Source: Listeria cossartiae subsp. cossartiae
Lineage (GTDB): Bacteria > Bacillota > Bacilli > Lactobacillales > Listeriaceae
Direction: 5' to 3'
DNA length: 64,000 bases
Assembly: GCF_014224155.1 (NCBI RefSeq)
Contig: NZ_JAASUI010000002.1
Location: forward strand, 1 to 64,000
Under the pieces are notes generated by a model that was not told where the DNA came from, did no database searches, and saw only the letters and a program-made list of their open reading frames with translations. This document shows, piece by piece, positions 1 through 9,544 of this stretch; position 1 is the first letter of the stretch, and each line of letters begins with the position of its first letter. Made by a program: the position numbers and the translations under genes.

Positions 1-30
1 GTTGTTAGCTTATAAATATATATTAACCAA
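1..30 (-). promoter_or_regulatory. Promoter of a fourth LhrC-type sRNA (RNA lies off the left edge)
   Basis: This block is the same as the promoter blocks at about 203-232 and 403-432, each of which precedes an LhrC-like RNA on the minus strand. The RNA it would drive lies to the left of base 1. It implies at least four tandem copies, which matches the four clustered lhrC genes known between cysK and sul in L. monocytogenes. Confidence 0.7.
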
Positions 31-103
31 TTTTTTGGTGGATATGCTGTGATTTTTGTTAGAGTTTCATGAGATTTCTCGGTTTTTATTTTCATTTTTT
101 TGT

Positions 104-206
104 ATTAAAAAACCAGCGAGGAAAAAGGGAGTAAACCTCGCTGGTCAAAAAGGGAGTTTGGGATTTTCATTCTAAAAGGGGAAAGAATGAAAATGTTTTG
201 CTTGTT
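104..206 (-). ncRNA. lhrC: LhrC-family small regulatory RNA, copy A
   Basis: The minus-strand RNA is about 100 nt. It has a 5' hairpin (arms 163-173 and 184-194) with a C-rich loop, a linker with CUCCC, and a terminator hairpin (arms 112-121 and 136-145) whose loop also carries CUCCC, followed by a U tract. Repeated UCCC motifs in single-stranded segments are the hallmark of LhrC RNAs. In L. monocytogenes these are induced by the LisRK envelope-stress system and pair with surface-protein mRNAs such as lapB, oppA and tcsA. The position beside cysK is the known locus. The start is inferred from a TATAAG-like -10 at 212-217, so the 5' end is approximate. Confidence 0.85.
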
Positions 207-305
207 GTTAGCTTATAAATATATATTAACCAATTTTTTGGTGGATATGCTGTGATTTTTGTTAGAGTTTCATGAGATTTTCCAGTTGTTCTTTTCATTT
301 TTTTG

Positions 306-407
306 TATTAAAAAACCAACGAGGAAAAAGGGAGTAAACCTCGCTGGCCAAAAAGGGAGTTTAGGTTTTTCATTCTAAAAAGGGAAAGAACGAAATGTTT
401 TGCTTGT
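306..407 (-). ncRNA. lhrC: LhrC-family small regulatory RNA, copy B
   Basis: Second tandem copy with the same architecture: 5' hairpin (371-376 with 387-392), CUCCC linker, terminator hairpin (315-324 with 339-348). Compared with copy A, several stem bases changed to pairs that form only as G-U wobbles on the minus-strand RNA; on the plus strand they would be A-C mismatches. This fixes the transcribed strand and shows the fold is maintained. One UCCC motif just before the linker is degenerate, so target preference may differ slightly. Confidence 0.85.
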
Positions 408-506
408 TGTTAGCTTATAAACATATATTAACCAATTTCTTGGTGGATATGCTGTGATTTTTGTTAGAGTTCTATGAGATTTCCCGGTTTTTATTTTCAT
501 TTTTTT

Positions 507-608
507 GCATTAAAAAACCAGTGTGGAAAAAGGGAGTAAACCACACTGGTCAAAAAGGGAGTTTGGGATTTTCATTCTAAAAGGGGAAAGAATGAAATGT
601 TTTGCTTG
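507..608 (-). ncRNA. lhrC: LhrC-family small regulatory RNA, copy C
   Basis: Third tandem copy and the one nearest cysK. The terminator stem (517-526 with 541-550) differs from copy A on both arms by compensating changes, which is true covariation, while the CUCCC loop is unchanged. The 5' hairpin is 573-578 with 589-594. Its promoter (about 612-637) keeps the ATAAGCTAACAAC core, but the sequence further upstream differs from that before copies A and B, so activation may differ. Confidence 0.85.
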
Positions 609-702
609 TTGTTAGCTTATGACTATATATTAACCAAGAAAAGCAAATTTCTGCTGTGCATTTGATTAGAAAATAGTAAGAAATGCATTTATTTCTTTTC
701 AT

Positions 703-732
703 AAAAAAAGGAACCTAGCAGAACTAGGCCCC
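703..732 (-). terminator. Rho-independent terminator of cysK
   Basis: Stem arms 710-718 and 724-732 with a 5-nt loop are followed on the minus strand by seven T residues. The stem contains G-U pairs on the minus-strand RNA. Confidence 0.85.
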
Positions 733-739
733 TCGATTA

Positions 740-1666
740 TTAATCTTCAAAATTGTAAAGTGGTGTACTCAAGTAGCGTTCGCCGTTACTTGCAACGATA
801 GCTAGTACTTTTTTGCCAGCGCCAAGTTCTTTTGCAAGATCAAGGGCCGCTTTAATAGTCGCTCCGGAAGAAATACCTACTAAGATTCCTTCTTTTTTCG
901 CTACTTCGCGGGCTGTTTCTAGCGCATCTTCACTTGTAACTTTTAGAATGCCATCATAAACTTTTGTATCTAATGTATCTGGTACGAAACCAGCGCCGAT
1001 ACCTTGGATTTTATGTGGAGATGGAGAACCACCGCTAAGTACTGGGGATTCTTCTGGTTCAAGCGCATAGATTTTAACATCTGGGTAGTTCTTTTTAAGG
1101 ACGTGTCCTACGCCTGTTACTGTTCCGCCTGTTCCTACTCCTGCGATGAAAGCATCTAAGCCGTCTTTACCGAAAGCTTCAACGATTTCTGGCCCAGTTG
1201 TTTCTTCGTGGACAGCGGGGTTTGCTGGGTTGTGGAATTGTTGTGGAACGAAATAGTTATTTTCTTTAGCTAGTTCTTCTGCTTTAGCAATTGCGCCTTT
1301 CATGCCGTCCGGTCCCGGTGTTAATACTAATTTTGCACCGTAAGCTTGAAGTAATTTGCGACGTTCTAAGCTCATTGTTTCTGGCATTACAAAGATTGCT
1401 TGGTAACCTTTTGCTGCTGCGACCATCGCTAGGCCAATTCCTGTGTTACCACTTGTAGGCTCAATAATTGTATCGCCTGGTTTTAATGCACCTGATTTTT
1501 CAGCGTTTTCGATCATCGCATTAGCAATACGATCTTTTACGCTGCCACCTGGATTTTGAAATTCTAATTTTACGTATACGTCTGCGCTACCTGCTTCTGG
1601 TAAACGGTTAAGTTTCACAATCGGTGTCTTTCCAATTAAATCAGTGATTGAATTTGCAATTGTCAT
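740..1666 (-). CDS. cysK: Cysteine synthase A (O-acetylserine sulfhydrylase)
   Basis: 308 aa, the normal length for a PLP-dependent cysteine synthase that makes L-cysteine from O-acetylserine and sulfide in the cytoplasm. The PLP lysine is K44 in NPGGSVKDR, the substrate loop TSGNTG is at 71-76, and the phosphate-binding GTGGT is at 178-182. The ATG follows an AGGAG site. It is monocistronic, with its own promoter (1705-1733) and terminator (703-732). CysK in Firmicutes is usually under CymR control, and a TCGGAATT element in the promoter spacer would fit this. It lies between hslO and the lhrC array, the Listeria order. Confidence 0.97.
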   Translation of the reverse strand: MTIANSITDLIGKTPIVKLNRLPEAGSADVYVKLEFQNPGGSVKDRIANAMIENAEKSGALKPGDTIIEPTSGNTGIGLAMVAAAKGYQAIFVMPETMSLERRKLLQAYGAKLVLTPGPDGMKGAIAKAEELAKENNYFVPQQFHNPANPAVHEETTGPEIVEAFGKDGLDAFIAGVGTGGTVTGVGHVLKKNYPDVKIYALEPEESPVLSGGSPSPHKIQGIGAGFVPDTLDTKVYDGILKVTSEDALETAREVAKKEGILVGISSGATIKAALDLAKELGAGKKVLAIVASNGERYLSTPLYNFED

Positions 1667-1704
1667 TATTAAAGCACTCCTATCTATTTTAGGTCTTTCA
1701 TCTA

Positions 1705-1733
1705 GTTTAATTAATTCCGACCTGTTTTGTCAA
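1705..1733 (-). promoter_or_regulatory. cysK promoter with a CymR-like half element
   Basis: TTGACA (1728-1733), 17-nt spacer, TTAAAC (1705-1710). The spacer contains TCGGAATT (1713-1720 on the minus strand), resembling the 3' part of the CymR operator known in Bacillus and Staphylococcus; the rest of that consensus is not well matched. Confidence 0.5.
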
Positions 1734-1747
1734 GTTTAATCTCTTTT

Positions 1748-1779
1748 AAAAAGGAGCACCTGGTTCGGCGCCCCTTTTT
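1748..1779 (-). terminator. Terminator of the coaX-hslO unit
   Basis: A GC-rich stem (GGGGCGCC with GGTGCTCC, using G-U pairs) is followed by a T tract on the minus strand, directly after the hslO stop codon. Confidence 0.8.
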
Positions 1780-1781
1780 CA

Positions 1782-2666
1782 TTATTTTGCTTCTTCGTAA
1801 AGTTCTTCTAATTCGTTTTCTGAGAAATCATAGGTGTTACGGCAAAAATGGCATTCTGCTTCTGCGCCGTGATCTTCTTCTATCATGGAGCGGATTTCTT
1901 CTTTTCCAAGTGAGATTATCGCGCTACCGAAGCGTTCTTTGGAGCAGTTACATTCGAAAGATACAGGGATTTTTTCTAAAATTTGTAGTTTATCTTCGCC
2001 ACCTGCTAGTTTAGCTAGGATAGATTCTGGTGTTTCGCCAGCTTCAATCATCCGAGAAACTGTTGGTAAGGCGGAAAGATTTTTTTCGATTTCGTCAATG
2101 ACTTCATCTGTTGCGCCCGGAAGTAGTTGCAACATGAAACCGCCTGCTGCTTCGATTGTATCGTCCGGATTAACAAGCACACCAACACCAACTGATGAAT
2201 TGATTTGTTCGGATGTTGCTAGGTAGTATGTGAAGTCTTCACCGATTTCACCTGAAACGATTGGTGTTTGCCCGGTGAAATTTTCGCCAAATCCTAGGTC
2301 TTTCACGACGGAAAGCATACCGGATGTTCCAACTCCGCGGCGAACGTCTAGTTTACCAGCTTCGTTTAGTTCACTGAAATGGACGTGTGGATTAGTGACG
2401 TAGCCTCTGATTTGACCTTGCGCGTTACTATCCGCAACGATTGGACCAATTGGGCCGTCGCCTTCGATTTTTACAGTGATTTTTTGGTCTTCTTTTTGCA
2501 TCGCGCCAAGGAAAAGTGTTCCTGTCATTGTTCTACCAAGTGCGGCGGATGAAACAGACCATGTGTCGTGTCTTCTTTGTGCTTCTTTAATTGTTTCGGT
2601 TGTTACTGCTGCATATACACGCGCCATGCCATCGTAGGCTAACGCTTTAACTAAATAATCGCTCAT
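1782..2666 (-). CDS. hslO: Hsp33 redox-regulated chaperonin
   Basis: 294 aa, standard for Hsp33. Under oxidative stress and heat this cytosolic holdase releases zinc, unfolds its C-terminus and binds unfolded proteins. The redox zinc site is visible as CNC in [10 protein letters not shown] and CHFC in AECHFCRN near the C-terminus. The ATG has an AAGGAG site. It starts 15 nt after coaX ends and shares its transcript, as in B. subtilis, ending at the terminator 1748-1779. Confidence 0.96.
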   Translation of the reverse strand: MSDYLVKALAYDGMARVYAAVTTETIKEAQRRHDTWSVSSAALGRTMTGTLFLGAMQKEDQKITVKIEGDGPIGPIVADSNAQGQIRGYVTNPHVHFSELNEAGKLDVRRGVGTSGMLSVVKDLGFGENFTGQTPIVSGEIGEDFTYYLATSEQINSSVGVGVLVNPDDTIEAAGGFMLQLLPGATDEVIDEIEKNLSALPTVSRMIEAGETPESILAKLAGGEDKLQILEKIPVSFECNCSKERFGSAIISLGKEEIRSMIEEDHGAEAECHFCRNTYDFSENELEELYEEAK

Positions 2667-2681
2667 TATATAAAACTCCTT

Positions 2682-3461
2682 TTATTTTTCTGTAGTTGGT
2701 TTATTTCTTCTATATAGAAGTTCCAGACCTTTTAATGTTAAAAATGGATCTAAAATATCTACTGCGGAAGATTTTTCTGTTATCATCCGAGCTAGCCCGC
2801 CTGTTGCAACTACTACTGGACTTGCATTGGATTGTTTTTTCATTTCTGCGATAATTCCTTCGCATTGACCGACAAAACCGTAGAAAATACCGGCTTGCAT
2901 GGATGCCACGGTGGATTTTCCGATGATTTGACTTGACTCGGCTATATCTACACGCGGAAGTTTAGCAGCGCGGTTGTATAGGGCTTCGGTTGAAATCATA
3001 ATTCCCGGAGCAATTGCACCTCCTTGATATACACCTGATTCATCGATATAACAAAATGTGGTTGCAGTGCCAAAATCGACTACGATAACCGGCGTGCCAT
3101 ATTCCTCTGATGCTGCTACGGCGTTTACGATTCGGTCAGATCCGATTTCACGAGGATTATCGACTTTTAGATTGATGCCTGTTTTTATTCCTGGACCAAC
3201 GATTAATGGTCGGATATTAAAATAGCGCACACACATCGTTTCCATTGCGTGCATGATTGGTGGAACGACGGACGAAATAATAATTCCTTGAATATCAGAA
3301 GGAGTTAAATTCGCATAAGAAAAAAAGTTCAAGACTGTCATTCCTAATTCATCGGATGTGCGGTGACGATCAGTTGTCATTCGCCAATGCTTTAGAAGTT
3401 TTTGATGTTGATAAACTCCGACAGTACAGTTAGTATTTCCAACGTCAATTACAAGTATCAT
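2682..3461 (-). CDS. coaX: Type III pantothenate kinase
   Basis: 259 aa, full length for CoaX, which phosphorylates pantothenate in the first step of coenzyme A synthesis. It begins [15 protein letters not shown] (phosphate-binding motif) and contains the second family motif [13 protein letters not shown]. Type III kinases are not feedback-inhibited by CoA and need a monovalent cation (family knowledge). It follows the ftsH terminator and precedes hslO in a short operon. Confidence 0.96.
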   Translation of the reverse strand: MILVIDVGNTNCTVGVYQHQKLLKHWRMTTDRHRTSDELGMTVLNFFSYANLTPSDIQGIIISSVVPPIMHAMETMCVRYFNIRPLIVGPGIKTGINLKVDNPREIGSDRIVNAVAASEEYGTPVIVVDFGTATTFCYIDESGVYQGGAIAPGIMISTEALYNRAAKLPRVDIAESSQIIGKSTVASMQAGIFYGFVGQCEGIIAEMKKQSNASPVVVATGGLARMITEKSSAVDILDPFLTLKGLELLYRRNKPTTEK

Positions 3462-3544
3462 AAGTTTGAATACCGTCCTTTAGAAGATTTTTCTAACGTA
3501 TCATAACATGTTTTATTAGAAAATCCGAATAATATAGCTTCAAA

Positions 3545-3573
3545 AAAGAGACTGGGAAAGCCCAGCCTCTTTG
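3545..3573 (-). terminator. ftsH terminator
   Basis: Arms 3545-3556 and 3561-3572 around an AAAG loop, with T residues downstream on the minus strand, directly after the ftsH stop codon. Confidence 0.85.
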
Positions 3574-3576
3574 ATT

Positions 3577-5649
3577 TTATTCGTCTTTTTTATCTTTTGG
3601 CGTTTGCTCAATGTTTGGAGCATCTTCCGAAGTTACTTCTTTTGGTTGTTCTTCTGTTTCTTCGACTTTTTCTTCTTTTAAGTCTTGTTTTTCTTCTTCA
3701 AAAGATTTACCTGCTACTTCTTCTTCTTTTTCGGAAGGGTATTCAGCTTCTACGTCAATCGTATCGATATCTGGAGGCATTACACCGTCATCAAATAGGG
3801 AACGAATTTGGCGAGCATCTAATGTTTCTACTTTTAGTAATGTTTCCGCGATAAGTTTATGTTGTTCTTGGTGTTCTGTAATGATTGTTTTAGCGCGGTC
3901 ATAACAGTAGCGGATTAAGCTTTGAACTTCTGTGTCGATTTCGTAGGCGATTTTATCGGAATATCCTTTGTCGCTACCGAAATCACGGCCCATAAATACT
4001 TGACCATTGCCAGAAGTGAATTGAAGCGGTCCAATTTTGTCACTCATACCCCATTCAGTTACCATGCGGCGAGCAAGTTCAGTGGCACGTTCAAAGTCAT
4101 TACTTGCACCAGTTGTTACTTCTCCAAAAGTGACTTCTTCGGCTACGCGTCCACCAAGTAAACCAGTGATACGGTCCATTAACTCGGCTTTCGTCATTAG
4201 GAAGCGATCTTCTTTTGGTAACATTACGGCATAACCACCAGCTTGCCCACGAGGAACAATGGTAACTTTATGCACGACTTCCGCTTCATCAAGTACCATT
4301 CCGACGATAACGTGACCACCTTCATGATAAGCGACTGTGCGGCGTTCTTTTTCAGAGATAACTCGATTTTTCTTAGCTGGTCCAGCAATTACGCGGTCAC
4401 TAGCTTCATCGAGGTCACTCATATCTATTTCTTTCTTATCGGAACGAGCGGCAACGAGTGCTGCTTCATTCAGTAAGTTTTCTAAATCGGCACCAGAGAA
4501 TCCCGGTGTACGTTGAGCGATTGCTTTTAGGTCAACACTTTTAGCAAGTGGTTTGTTACGAGCATGGACACGAAGTACTGCTTCACGACCTTTTACGTCT
4601 GGGCGATCAACCATAATTTGACGGTCAAAACGGCCTGGACGAAGAAGTGCTGGGTCAAGTACGTCTGCACGGTTAGTTGCTGCAATAATGATAATACCTT
4701 CATTGCCGCCGAAACCGTCCATTTCAACTAGTAATTGGTTTAGAGTTTGTTCACGTTCATCGTGACCGCCGCCCATTCCAGCTCCACGTTGACGACCAAC
4801 TGCATCAATTTCATCAATGAAAATGATACATGGTGCATTTTTCTTCGCATTTTCGAATAAGTCACGGACACGGCTTGCACCGACACCGACAAACATTTCT
4901 ACAAAGTCTGAACCTGAGATAGAGAAGAATGGCACGCCTGCTTCACCGGCAACTGCACGAGCTAGCAAGGTTTTACCAGTACCCGGAGGCCCTACTAAAA
5001 GGACACCTTTAGGAATACGAGCGCCTAGGTCCGCAAATTTGCGCGGATCTTTTAGGAATTCTACTACTTCAACAAGTTCTTGTTTTTCTTCGTCTGCTCC
5101 AGCTACATCTGTGAAGCGAACTTTCTTCTTGTCGTCGTTGTAAAGTTTGGCTTTGCTTTTGCCAAAGCTCATTACTTTACCACCGCCGCCACCTTGAGAC
5201 TGGCTCATTAGGAAGAAGAAGAGGATGAAGATAATTACAAAAGGTACAATAGAAGTTAGGAATGTAACCCAACCGCTGTTTTGTTTTGCAGGTACTACTT
5301 CCATTTTCACGTCTTCGCTTTTGATTGTTTTTTGTAAATCATCAAGAGAAGTATCGCTGTTTAAAGCGTATGTTGTGAAAGCAGTGCTACTTTCTTTACT
5401 TTGGCCAAGACCAGTTTTTTTATCGTCGGAACTTTTATCGCTTGATTTAAATTCCCCATTGATTGTATAAACGCTGCGGTCTGGCTGTATTTCTACGGAT
5501 TTAACTTTACCATCTTCTAATTTACTCACAAATTCTGAATAGCTAATATCTTTGGCTGCCTCTTTGTTCGAGTTAAATGAAGCAACAATCCCGATAATAA
5601 CAAGGAATATTATGACATAAAATATCGCATTTCTAAAAAACCTGTTCAT
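3577..5649 (-). CDS. ftsH: ATP-dependent zinc metalloprotease FtsH
   Basis: 690 aa membrane-anchored AAA+ protease that degrades misassembled membrane proteins and regulators. Two N-terminal membrane segments (about 8-25 and 129-148) flank an extracytoplasmic domain. The AAA core has Walker A GPPGTGKT at 220-227, Walker B IIFIDE at about 275-280 and the second region of homology near 335-345. The zinc motif HEGGH is at 442-446. The C-terminal tail (about 645-690) is very rich in Glu and Lys. It has its own terminator and follows tilS-hprT, as in Bacillus. Confidence 0.97.
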   Translation of the reverse strand: MNRFFRNAIFYVIIFLVIIGIVASFNSNKEAAKDISYSEFVSKLEDGKVKSVEIQPDRSVYTINGEFKSSDKSSDDKKTGLGQSKESSTAFTTYALNSDTSLDDLQKTIKSEDVKMEVVPAKQNSGWVTFLTSIVPFVIIFILFFFLMSQSQGGGGGKVMSFGKSKAKLYNDDKKKVRFTDVAGADEEKQELVEVVEFLKDPRKFADLGARIPKGVLLVGPPGTGKTLLARAVAGEAGVPFFSISGSDFVEMFVGVGASRVRDLFENAKKNAPCIIFIDEIDAVGRQRGAGMGGGHDEREQTLNQLLVEMDGFGGNEGIIIIAATNRADVLDPALLRPGRFDRQIMVDRPDVKGREAVLRVHARNKPLAKSVDLKAIAQRTPGFSGADLENLLNEAALVAARSDKKEIDMSDLDEASDRVIAGPAKKNRVISEKERRTVAYHEGGHVIVGMVLDEAEVVHKVTIVPRGQAGGYAVMLPKEDRFLMTKAELMDRITGLLGGRVAEEVTFGEVTTGASNDFERATELARRMVTEWGMSDKIGPLQFTSGNGQVFMGRDFGSDKGYSDKIAYEIDTEVQSLIRYCYDRAKTIITEHQEQHKLIAETLLKVETLDARQIRSLFDDGVMPPDIDTIDVEAEYPSEKEEEVAGKSFEEEKQDLKEEKVEETEEQPKEVTSEDAPNIEQTPKDKKDE

Positions 5650-5994
5650 TCCTTACCTCCTCCCACGCAAGAGCTTGGATTCTGACTTTCTCTGGACTTT
5701 TATCCCTTTAAAAGTTGTTTTTGACTAATAGCAGATTTAGAAACAATGTTTTCTTCCCCTGATTATTAAAAACATATCCGTTTCGCTTTTCTCTTACGAA
5801 GTTATTCTATTATTAATATAGATTTTTTAATATTTATTGATACTATTTTCACCTTCGAAAACTAAGACTAATGATAGCATACCGAACCTCGATTGCCCAC
5901 TATTTTGCATGTTCGGCATGAATTTTTTGTTTTCGTTTTCTGAAAAGCTATCTATTACATTTTAACAAAGAATAGTTCTGTTTGTTAATTAATT
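5650..5994. other. 345-bp AT-rich intergenic region between tilS-hprT and ftsH
   Basis: No ORF with a ribosome-binding site. Two inverted repeats are visible on the path from hprT to ftsH: TTAACAAA/TTTGTTAA (5962-5969 with 5981-5988), which could weakly terminate hprT, and CCGAAC/GTTCGG (5882-5887 with 5911-5916). The ftsH promoter must lie here but I found no unambiguous -35/-10 pair. Confidence 0.5.
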
Positions 5995-7941
5995 TCACTC
6001 GCTGTAAATTTCTGGTTTTAAAATGCCGATGTATGGTAGATTGCGGTAGCGTTCTGCGTAATCTAAACCGTATCCAACGACAAATTCATTTGGTACGACG
6101 AAGCCTACATAATCTGCTTCGATTTCTACATTGCGCCCGGCTGGCTTATCTAGTAAAGTAACTAACTTCACTGATTTTGCTTTGCGGTATTTGATTAGGT
6201 CTACTAGATAACTAAGTGTACGCCCGCTATCAATGATATCTTCAATTACAAGCACATCGCGACCTTCTACTGATGCGTTAAGGTCTTTGATGATTTTTAC
6301 TTCACCTGATGATACTGTACCATTTCCGTAACTGGATACGTCCATGAAGTCCATTTCTAAGTATGTGTCTACTCTTTTAAGTAAATCAGTCATAAAAGGA
6401 GTTGCACCTTTTAATACCCCAACTACTAATGGGTTACGTCCTTCATATTCTGTTGTCAACTCACGACCGAGTTCACGAATTTTCTCTTGTAATTCGTCCT
6501 CCGATATCAGTACTTTCTGAATATCATTATGCATGCTCTCGTTTCCTCCTATATTTCGAGTGTACCTAATAATGTATTGCTTTTTGCTGCGACTAAATGC
6601 TCGGTCATATGCAGACTTCTTCACACCGGGAACCCAAAGGATTTTTCCAGTATAGTCTGTTATCACGGGTAGGTTATCGCGTTCTTGCCTTGGTATTTTG
6701 GCATCGATGAAAATATCTTTTAGTTTCTTGCTGCCTGCTTGTCCTTTCATCGTCATTCTGTCGCCGTTCACACGGTTTCGAACAATTAAAGGAAGTGTTA
6801 TTTCTTCAGCATCCAGTAGCATTCCATTTAGCCCATTTGTTTGAACAACGGAACTTTTTAACTTTAAACGGATGCTTGCTTTATTATCTAATTCAATGCG
6901 ATCATTCAGTTCTAATTGATGATAAAACTCAGAAGAAGCTTCTCTTTCTCCAAATTGGAAATGGAGTTCGTTGTATGCTCTACTCGCAATGAGTTTATTT
7001 GGTAAATCAATCGAACTAGATGGATTGTCGCTTTGAATCATTTGGATAATCTGATATATGTGATTTACCGTAATAAAACGGGCATCTTCATTGTACAGAT
7101 ATCTCAATAGTAAATGAATTGCGCGGCGTTGTAAAGGATTCGCTTCATTTTTAAAGCTACTAAGTAAAAGTGTTGTCTTTTTGCCGTTTTTGATGAGGTT
7201 TTTCTTTAATAAATCGTTCGCAAGTTCCTCTAAATAGCGGAAATCTTCGCTGGTTTCTTCGGAAAATCTTTCGAAGTGGGCGTAAACGGCTGGATTTTCT
7301 TGTTTTAAAAATGGCAAGAGTTGCGCCCGGTAGCGGTTTCTTGTGTATTCTTGGCTCGCGTTCGATTCGTCAATTTCGTATGCTAATTCGTATTTCTGTG
7401 CGTATTCGATAATTTCTGCTTTGGTAATTGGCAAAAATGGCCGAATCGCATGTCCACCTCTCACCTCGCGTTTTGGCTGTATGCCTGACCAGCCGATACT
7501 AGAACTGCCACGAACGAGTCGCATTAGGATTGTTTCGATTTGGTCATCCGCATGGTGCGCGAGAACTAGCTTGTTGATATTTTGCTCCACCATTATTGTT
7601 TCAAAAAAGGCATATCTAACAATGCGGGCTGTTTCTTCAATCCCTTTTTGCAAGTCTTGGGCTCGTCTGTTTACGTCAACTTCTTCCGTGTAAAACGGGA
7701 GATTATGTTGTTTGCAAAAATTTTCGACGAGTTGTTGTTCTTTTGCTGCATTTTCACGTAAATGGTGATTTAAATGCGCGACGGAGATTGCTTCTTTTGG
7801 AACTAGTTTTGAGTTCCATAAAAAATGCAGTAACGCCAAAGAATCCGGACCGCCAGAAACTGCCACAAGCAATTTATCGTCGGATCGGATTAAGTCATGT
7901 TTCTCGATATACTTATGTACTCGTTTTTGGGTGTCATCCAT
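5995..7941 (-). CDS. tilS/hprT: Bifunctional tRNA(Ile)-lysidine synthase / hypoxanthine phosphoribosyltransferase
   Basis: 648-aa fusion. Residues 1 to about 465 are TilS, which converts C34 of the CAU-anticodon tRNA(Ile) to lysidine; its PP-loop SGGPDS is at 29-34, with a C-terminal substrate domain. Residues 470-648 are a complete HprT purine salvage enzyme, with the PRPP motif EDIIDSGRT at about 567-575 and ATPFMTD upstream. In Bacillus these are separate adjacent genes; Listeria is known to carry the fused form. The linker IGGNES is encoded by what looks like a relic Shine-Dalgarno (6545-6550) placed 10 nt before an internal ATG (6532-6534), so a free HprT may also be made. The main ATG at 7939-7941 follows AAGGAAGG. 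Confidence 0.95.
   Translation of the reverse strand: MDDTQKRVHKYIEKHDLIRSDDKLLVAVSGGPDSLALLHFLWNSKLVPKEAISVAHLNHHLRENAAKEQQLVENFCKQHNLPFYTEEVDVNRRAQDLQKGIEETARIVRYAFFETIMVEQNINKLVLAHHADDQIETILMRLVRGSSSIGWSGIQPKREVRGGHAIRPFLPITKAEIIEYAQKYELAYEIDESNASQEYTRNRYRAQLLPFLKQENPAVYAHFERFSEETSEDFRYLEELANDLLKKNLIKNGKKTTLLLSSFKNEANPLQRRAIHLLLRYLYNEDARFITVNHIYQIIQMIQSDNPSSSIDLPNKLIASRAYNELHFQFGEREASSEFYHQLELNDRIELDNKASIRLKLKSSVVQTNGLNGMLLDAEEITLPLIVRNRVNGDRMTMKGQAGSKKLKDIFIDAKIPRQERDNLPVITDYTGKILWVPGVKKSAYDRAFSRSKKQYIIRYTRNIGGNESMHNDIQKVLISEDELQEKIRELGRELTTEYEGRNPLVVGVLKGATPFMTDLLKRVDTYLEMDFMDVSSYGNGTVSSGEVKIIKDLNASVEGRDVLVIEDIIDSGRTLSYLVDLIKYRKAKSVKLVTLLDKPAGRNVEIEADYVGFVVPNEFVVGYGLDYAERYRNLPYIGILKPEIYSE
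6532..6550 (-). promoter_or_regulatory. Internal Shine-Dalgarno and start codon for a free HprT
   Basis: AGGAGG at 6545-6550, a 10-nt spacer, then ATG at 6532-6534, in frame inside tilS-hprT. Translation from here would give a 179-aa HprT, the normal stand-alone length. The motif is a perfect anti-16S match inside a coding linker. Confidence 0.7.
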
Positions 7942-7984
7942 TCAAGAAAACCTTCCTTCGAAATTCGGCTCTCACATTTTTTAT

Positions 7985-8022
7985 TAAAAAGTGCACCGTA
8001 TTAATGATCCAATACGGTGCAT
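7985..8022 (-). terminator. Terminator of the S1-domain gene
   Basis: Perfect 11-bp arms (7992-8002 and 8011-8021), then T residues on the minus strand. It separates the divIC/S1 transcripts from tilS-hprT. Confidence 0.85.
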
Positions 8023-8047
8023 CTACTTTACAATTAATTTTAGCGTA

Positions 8048-8476
8048 TTAGCCGCGTTTTGCTCCTCGGCCGCCACGTTTGGATTCTGTTTGACGTTTGA
8101 TAGTAGTTAATCTTTCATCACTATCTTTCAAGAATTTAGACATTATATCTTCAAAGCTCTCGGCTGGTTTAACATAGTTCCCAGCAGGTTTTTTGCTGTA
8201 TTTTGGCTTACGATCATAACTTTTTTCTGGGCGGTCCGGACGATCTACTGCTTTACGAATGGACAGACCAATCTTACCATCATCACCAATATTCATTACT
8301 TTGACAGTAACTTCATCCCCTACAGTTAAGATGTCATTAATGTCCTTAACATAGTTATCTGCTACCTCACTAATATGAACTAAACCTGTTTTGCCACCTT
8401 CTAGCTCCACAAATGCTCCAAAATTAGTAATCCCAGTAACTTTACCTTGTAACTTGTTGCCTACTTCGATCGACAT
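8048..8476 (-). CDS. S1-domain RNA-binding protein (YabR-like)
   Basis: 142 aa. Residues 1 to about 72 form an S1 OB-fold (VGNKLQGKVTGITNFGAFVEL) similar to S1 repeats of PNPase and ribosomal protein S1. The rest is basic and disordered, ending in KRGGRGAKRG, as expected for RNA binding. It is the homologue of B. subtilis yabR downstream of divIC; the exact role is not established. The ATG lies 12-13 nt after AGGAGG, a slightly long spacing. Confidence 0.9.
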   Translation of the reverse strand: MSIEVGNKLQGKVTGITNFGAFVELEGGKTGLVHISEVADNYVKDINDILTVGDEVTVKVMNIGDDGKIGLSIRKAVDRPDRPEKSYDRKPKYSKKPAGNYVKPAESFEDIMSKFLKDSDERLTTIKRQTESKRGGRGAKRG

Positions 8477-8627
8477 AAAAAAATGCGTCCTCCTTAAAAT
8501 ATCACTCTATTGCTTAATTATAGCTATAATAAAAAGAGTGTCAAACAGTCAAACTTACAAACCCCAAATATACTCAACTCTATTTTCCCTTTGATTCTAC
8601 CATGGAGAATGACGGCTCAGCTGTGAC

Positions 8628-9014
8628 TTACTCTTTTTGTTTCGAATTCTCTTCAGGAATATTAAAAATAATTTCTCCATCTTTGGATAGATAATATTCA
8701 CTTCTTGCTAGTTTAGCTATGTACTCATCATTATGAAGTTTCTTGATTTGATCATTTAGTGCGTCTTCTTCATCTTTCATTGCAACCATTTTTTTGTCTA
8801 CTTGCACTTGCTTCGCCTTTTTCTCTTTGAGTGTTAATACTTGTTTGGTGTACGTAATGGTTAACAGTCCACCTACCACAGCAAAAATAATAGCCATAAA
8901 TGCAAGTCTACGAAACAGGGCAACGCGGCGACGACTACGAGTTTTTTTCATTGTTGCGGTATCTTTTATGTAGCGATTTTCTATTCTCGCCACTTTTGAT
9001 TCGGCTTTTTTCAT
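8628..9014 (-). CDS. divIC: Cell-division protein DivIC (FtsB/DivIC family)
   Basis: 128-aa bitopic membrane protein. It has a basic cytoplasmic N-terminus with KKTRSRRR, one membrane segment at about 34-55, then a heptad coiled coil (about 58-95) and a short extracellular tail. With FtsL and DivIB it forms the late divisome subcomplex that activates septal peptidoglycan synthesis. The ATG follows GGAGGG. Position between rqcP and the S1 gene matches Bacillus, minus the sporulation genes yabP and yabQ. Confidence 0.94.
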   Translation of the reverse strand: MKKAESKVARIENRYIKDTATMKKTRSRRRVALFRRLAFMAIIFAVVGGLLTITYTKQVLTLKEKKAKQVQVDKKMVAMKDEEDALNDQIKKLHNDEYIAKLARSEYYLSKDGEIIFNIPEENSKQKE

Positions 9015-9193
9015 ATATCGTCCCTCCCATATTCTTATTTGCTTATTGTCTATGATTTTCGGTAGAGAAAAAAACGTTTCTTGCTTAAAATGATATCAAT
9101 AAATCAGGCATTTGTCTATTGGAATCCGCTAATTTTATGATATTTTTCTTGACTTTTTGACAAAAAATTGATTGTGGTTTATCTTGCTTAATA

Positions 9194-9240
9194 AAAAATC
9201 GTTTGAAATCGGCTAAACAGTGCCGTTTCAAACGATTTTT
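9194..9240 (-). terminator. Strong terminator after rqcP
   Basis: Long hairpin of about 19 bp (arms 9194-9213 and 9222-9240) with T residues, immediately after the rqcP stop. It isolates divIC transcription. The remaining bases up to 9015 hold the divIC upstream region with no ORF. Confidence 0.85.
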
Positions 9241-9242
9241 CT

Positions 9243-9521
9243 TTATCTACTTTCGTCTGTGCGTTCTTCTTTAATAATCGTGTACATTTCTGTTGCTTGT
9301 TCTTTTTTTGCATTTTCTTCTAGACGTTCGATTTTTGCTGTGACGATTTTTGGACCGAAGCGAATAACTAGTTCGTCACCGGATTTTACGTTAGTTCCTG
9401 GTTTTGCGGTTACTCCGTTTACTGCGATGCGTCCTTTTTCTGCTACTTCTTTTGCTACTGTACGTCTTTTAATTAAGCGAGATACTTTTAAATATTTATC
9501 TAGTCGCATAGTTGTTGCCAT
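9243..9521 (-). CDS. rqcP: S4-domain ribosome quality-control factor RqcP
   Basis: 92 aa from the ATG at 9519-9521, which follows AGGTG by 6 nt; an upstream in-frame GTG (9528-9530) overlaps that site and is less likely. The S4/Hsp15 RNA-binding fold (MRLDKYLKVSRLIKRR) is at the start. RqcP (B. subtilis YabO) binds stalled 50S-peptidyl-tRNA complexes and assists RqcH in adding C-terminal alanine tails. The stop of the preceding transporter gene lies about 23 nt upstream, so they are co-transcribed. Confidence 0.92.
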   Translation of the reverse strand: MATTMRLDKYLKVSRLIKRRTVAKEVAEKGRIAVNGVTAKPGTNVKSGDELVIRFGPKIVTAKIERLEENAKKEQATEMYTIIKEERTDESR

Positions 9522-9544
9522 TTTATTCACCTACTTTATATTAA

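Larger units (their letters stand above)
1..637. repeat. Tandem repeat of about 200 bp carrying the LhrC array
   Basis: Three nearly identical units of roughly 200 bp each contain one sRNA gene plus its promoter and upstream region. The RNA stems, UCCC loops and promoter core are the best conserved parts. The array sits between cysK and the expected sul gene to the left. I see no protein-coding potential in it. Confidence 0.85.

Noticed and set aside
1..640. CRISPR array at the left edge (tandem repeats)
   Set aside because: Repeat unit is about 200 bp with conserved RNA stems and promoter, not 24-40 bp repeats with unique spacers, and no cas genes follow.
5882..5916. Inverted repeat CCGAAC/GTTCGG as a possible ftsH operator or terminator
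   Set aside because: Only 6 bp per arm, no T tract and no known regulator matching it; kept only as a note in the intergenic entry.
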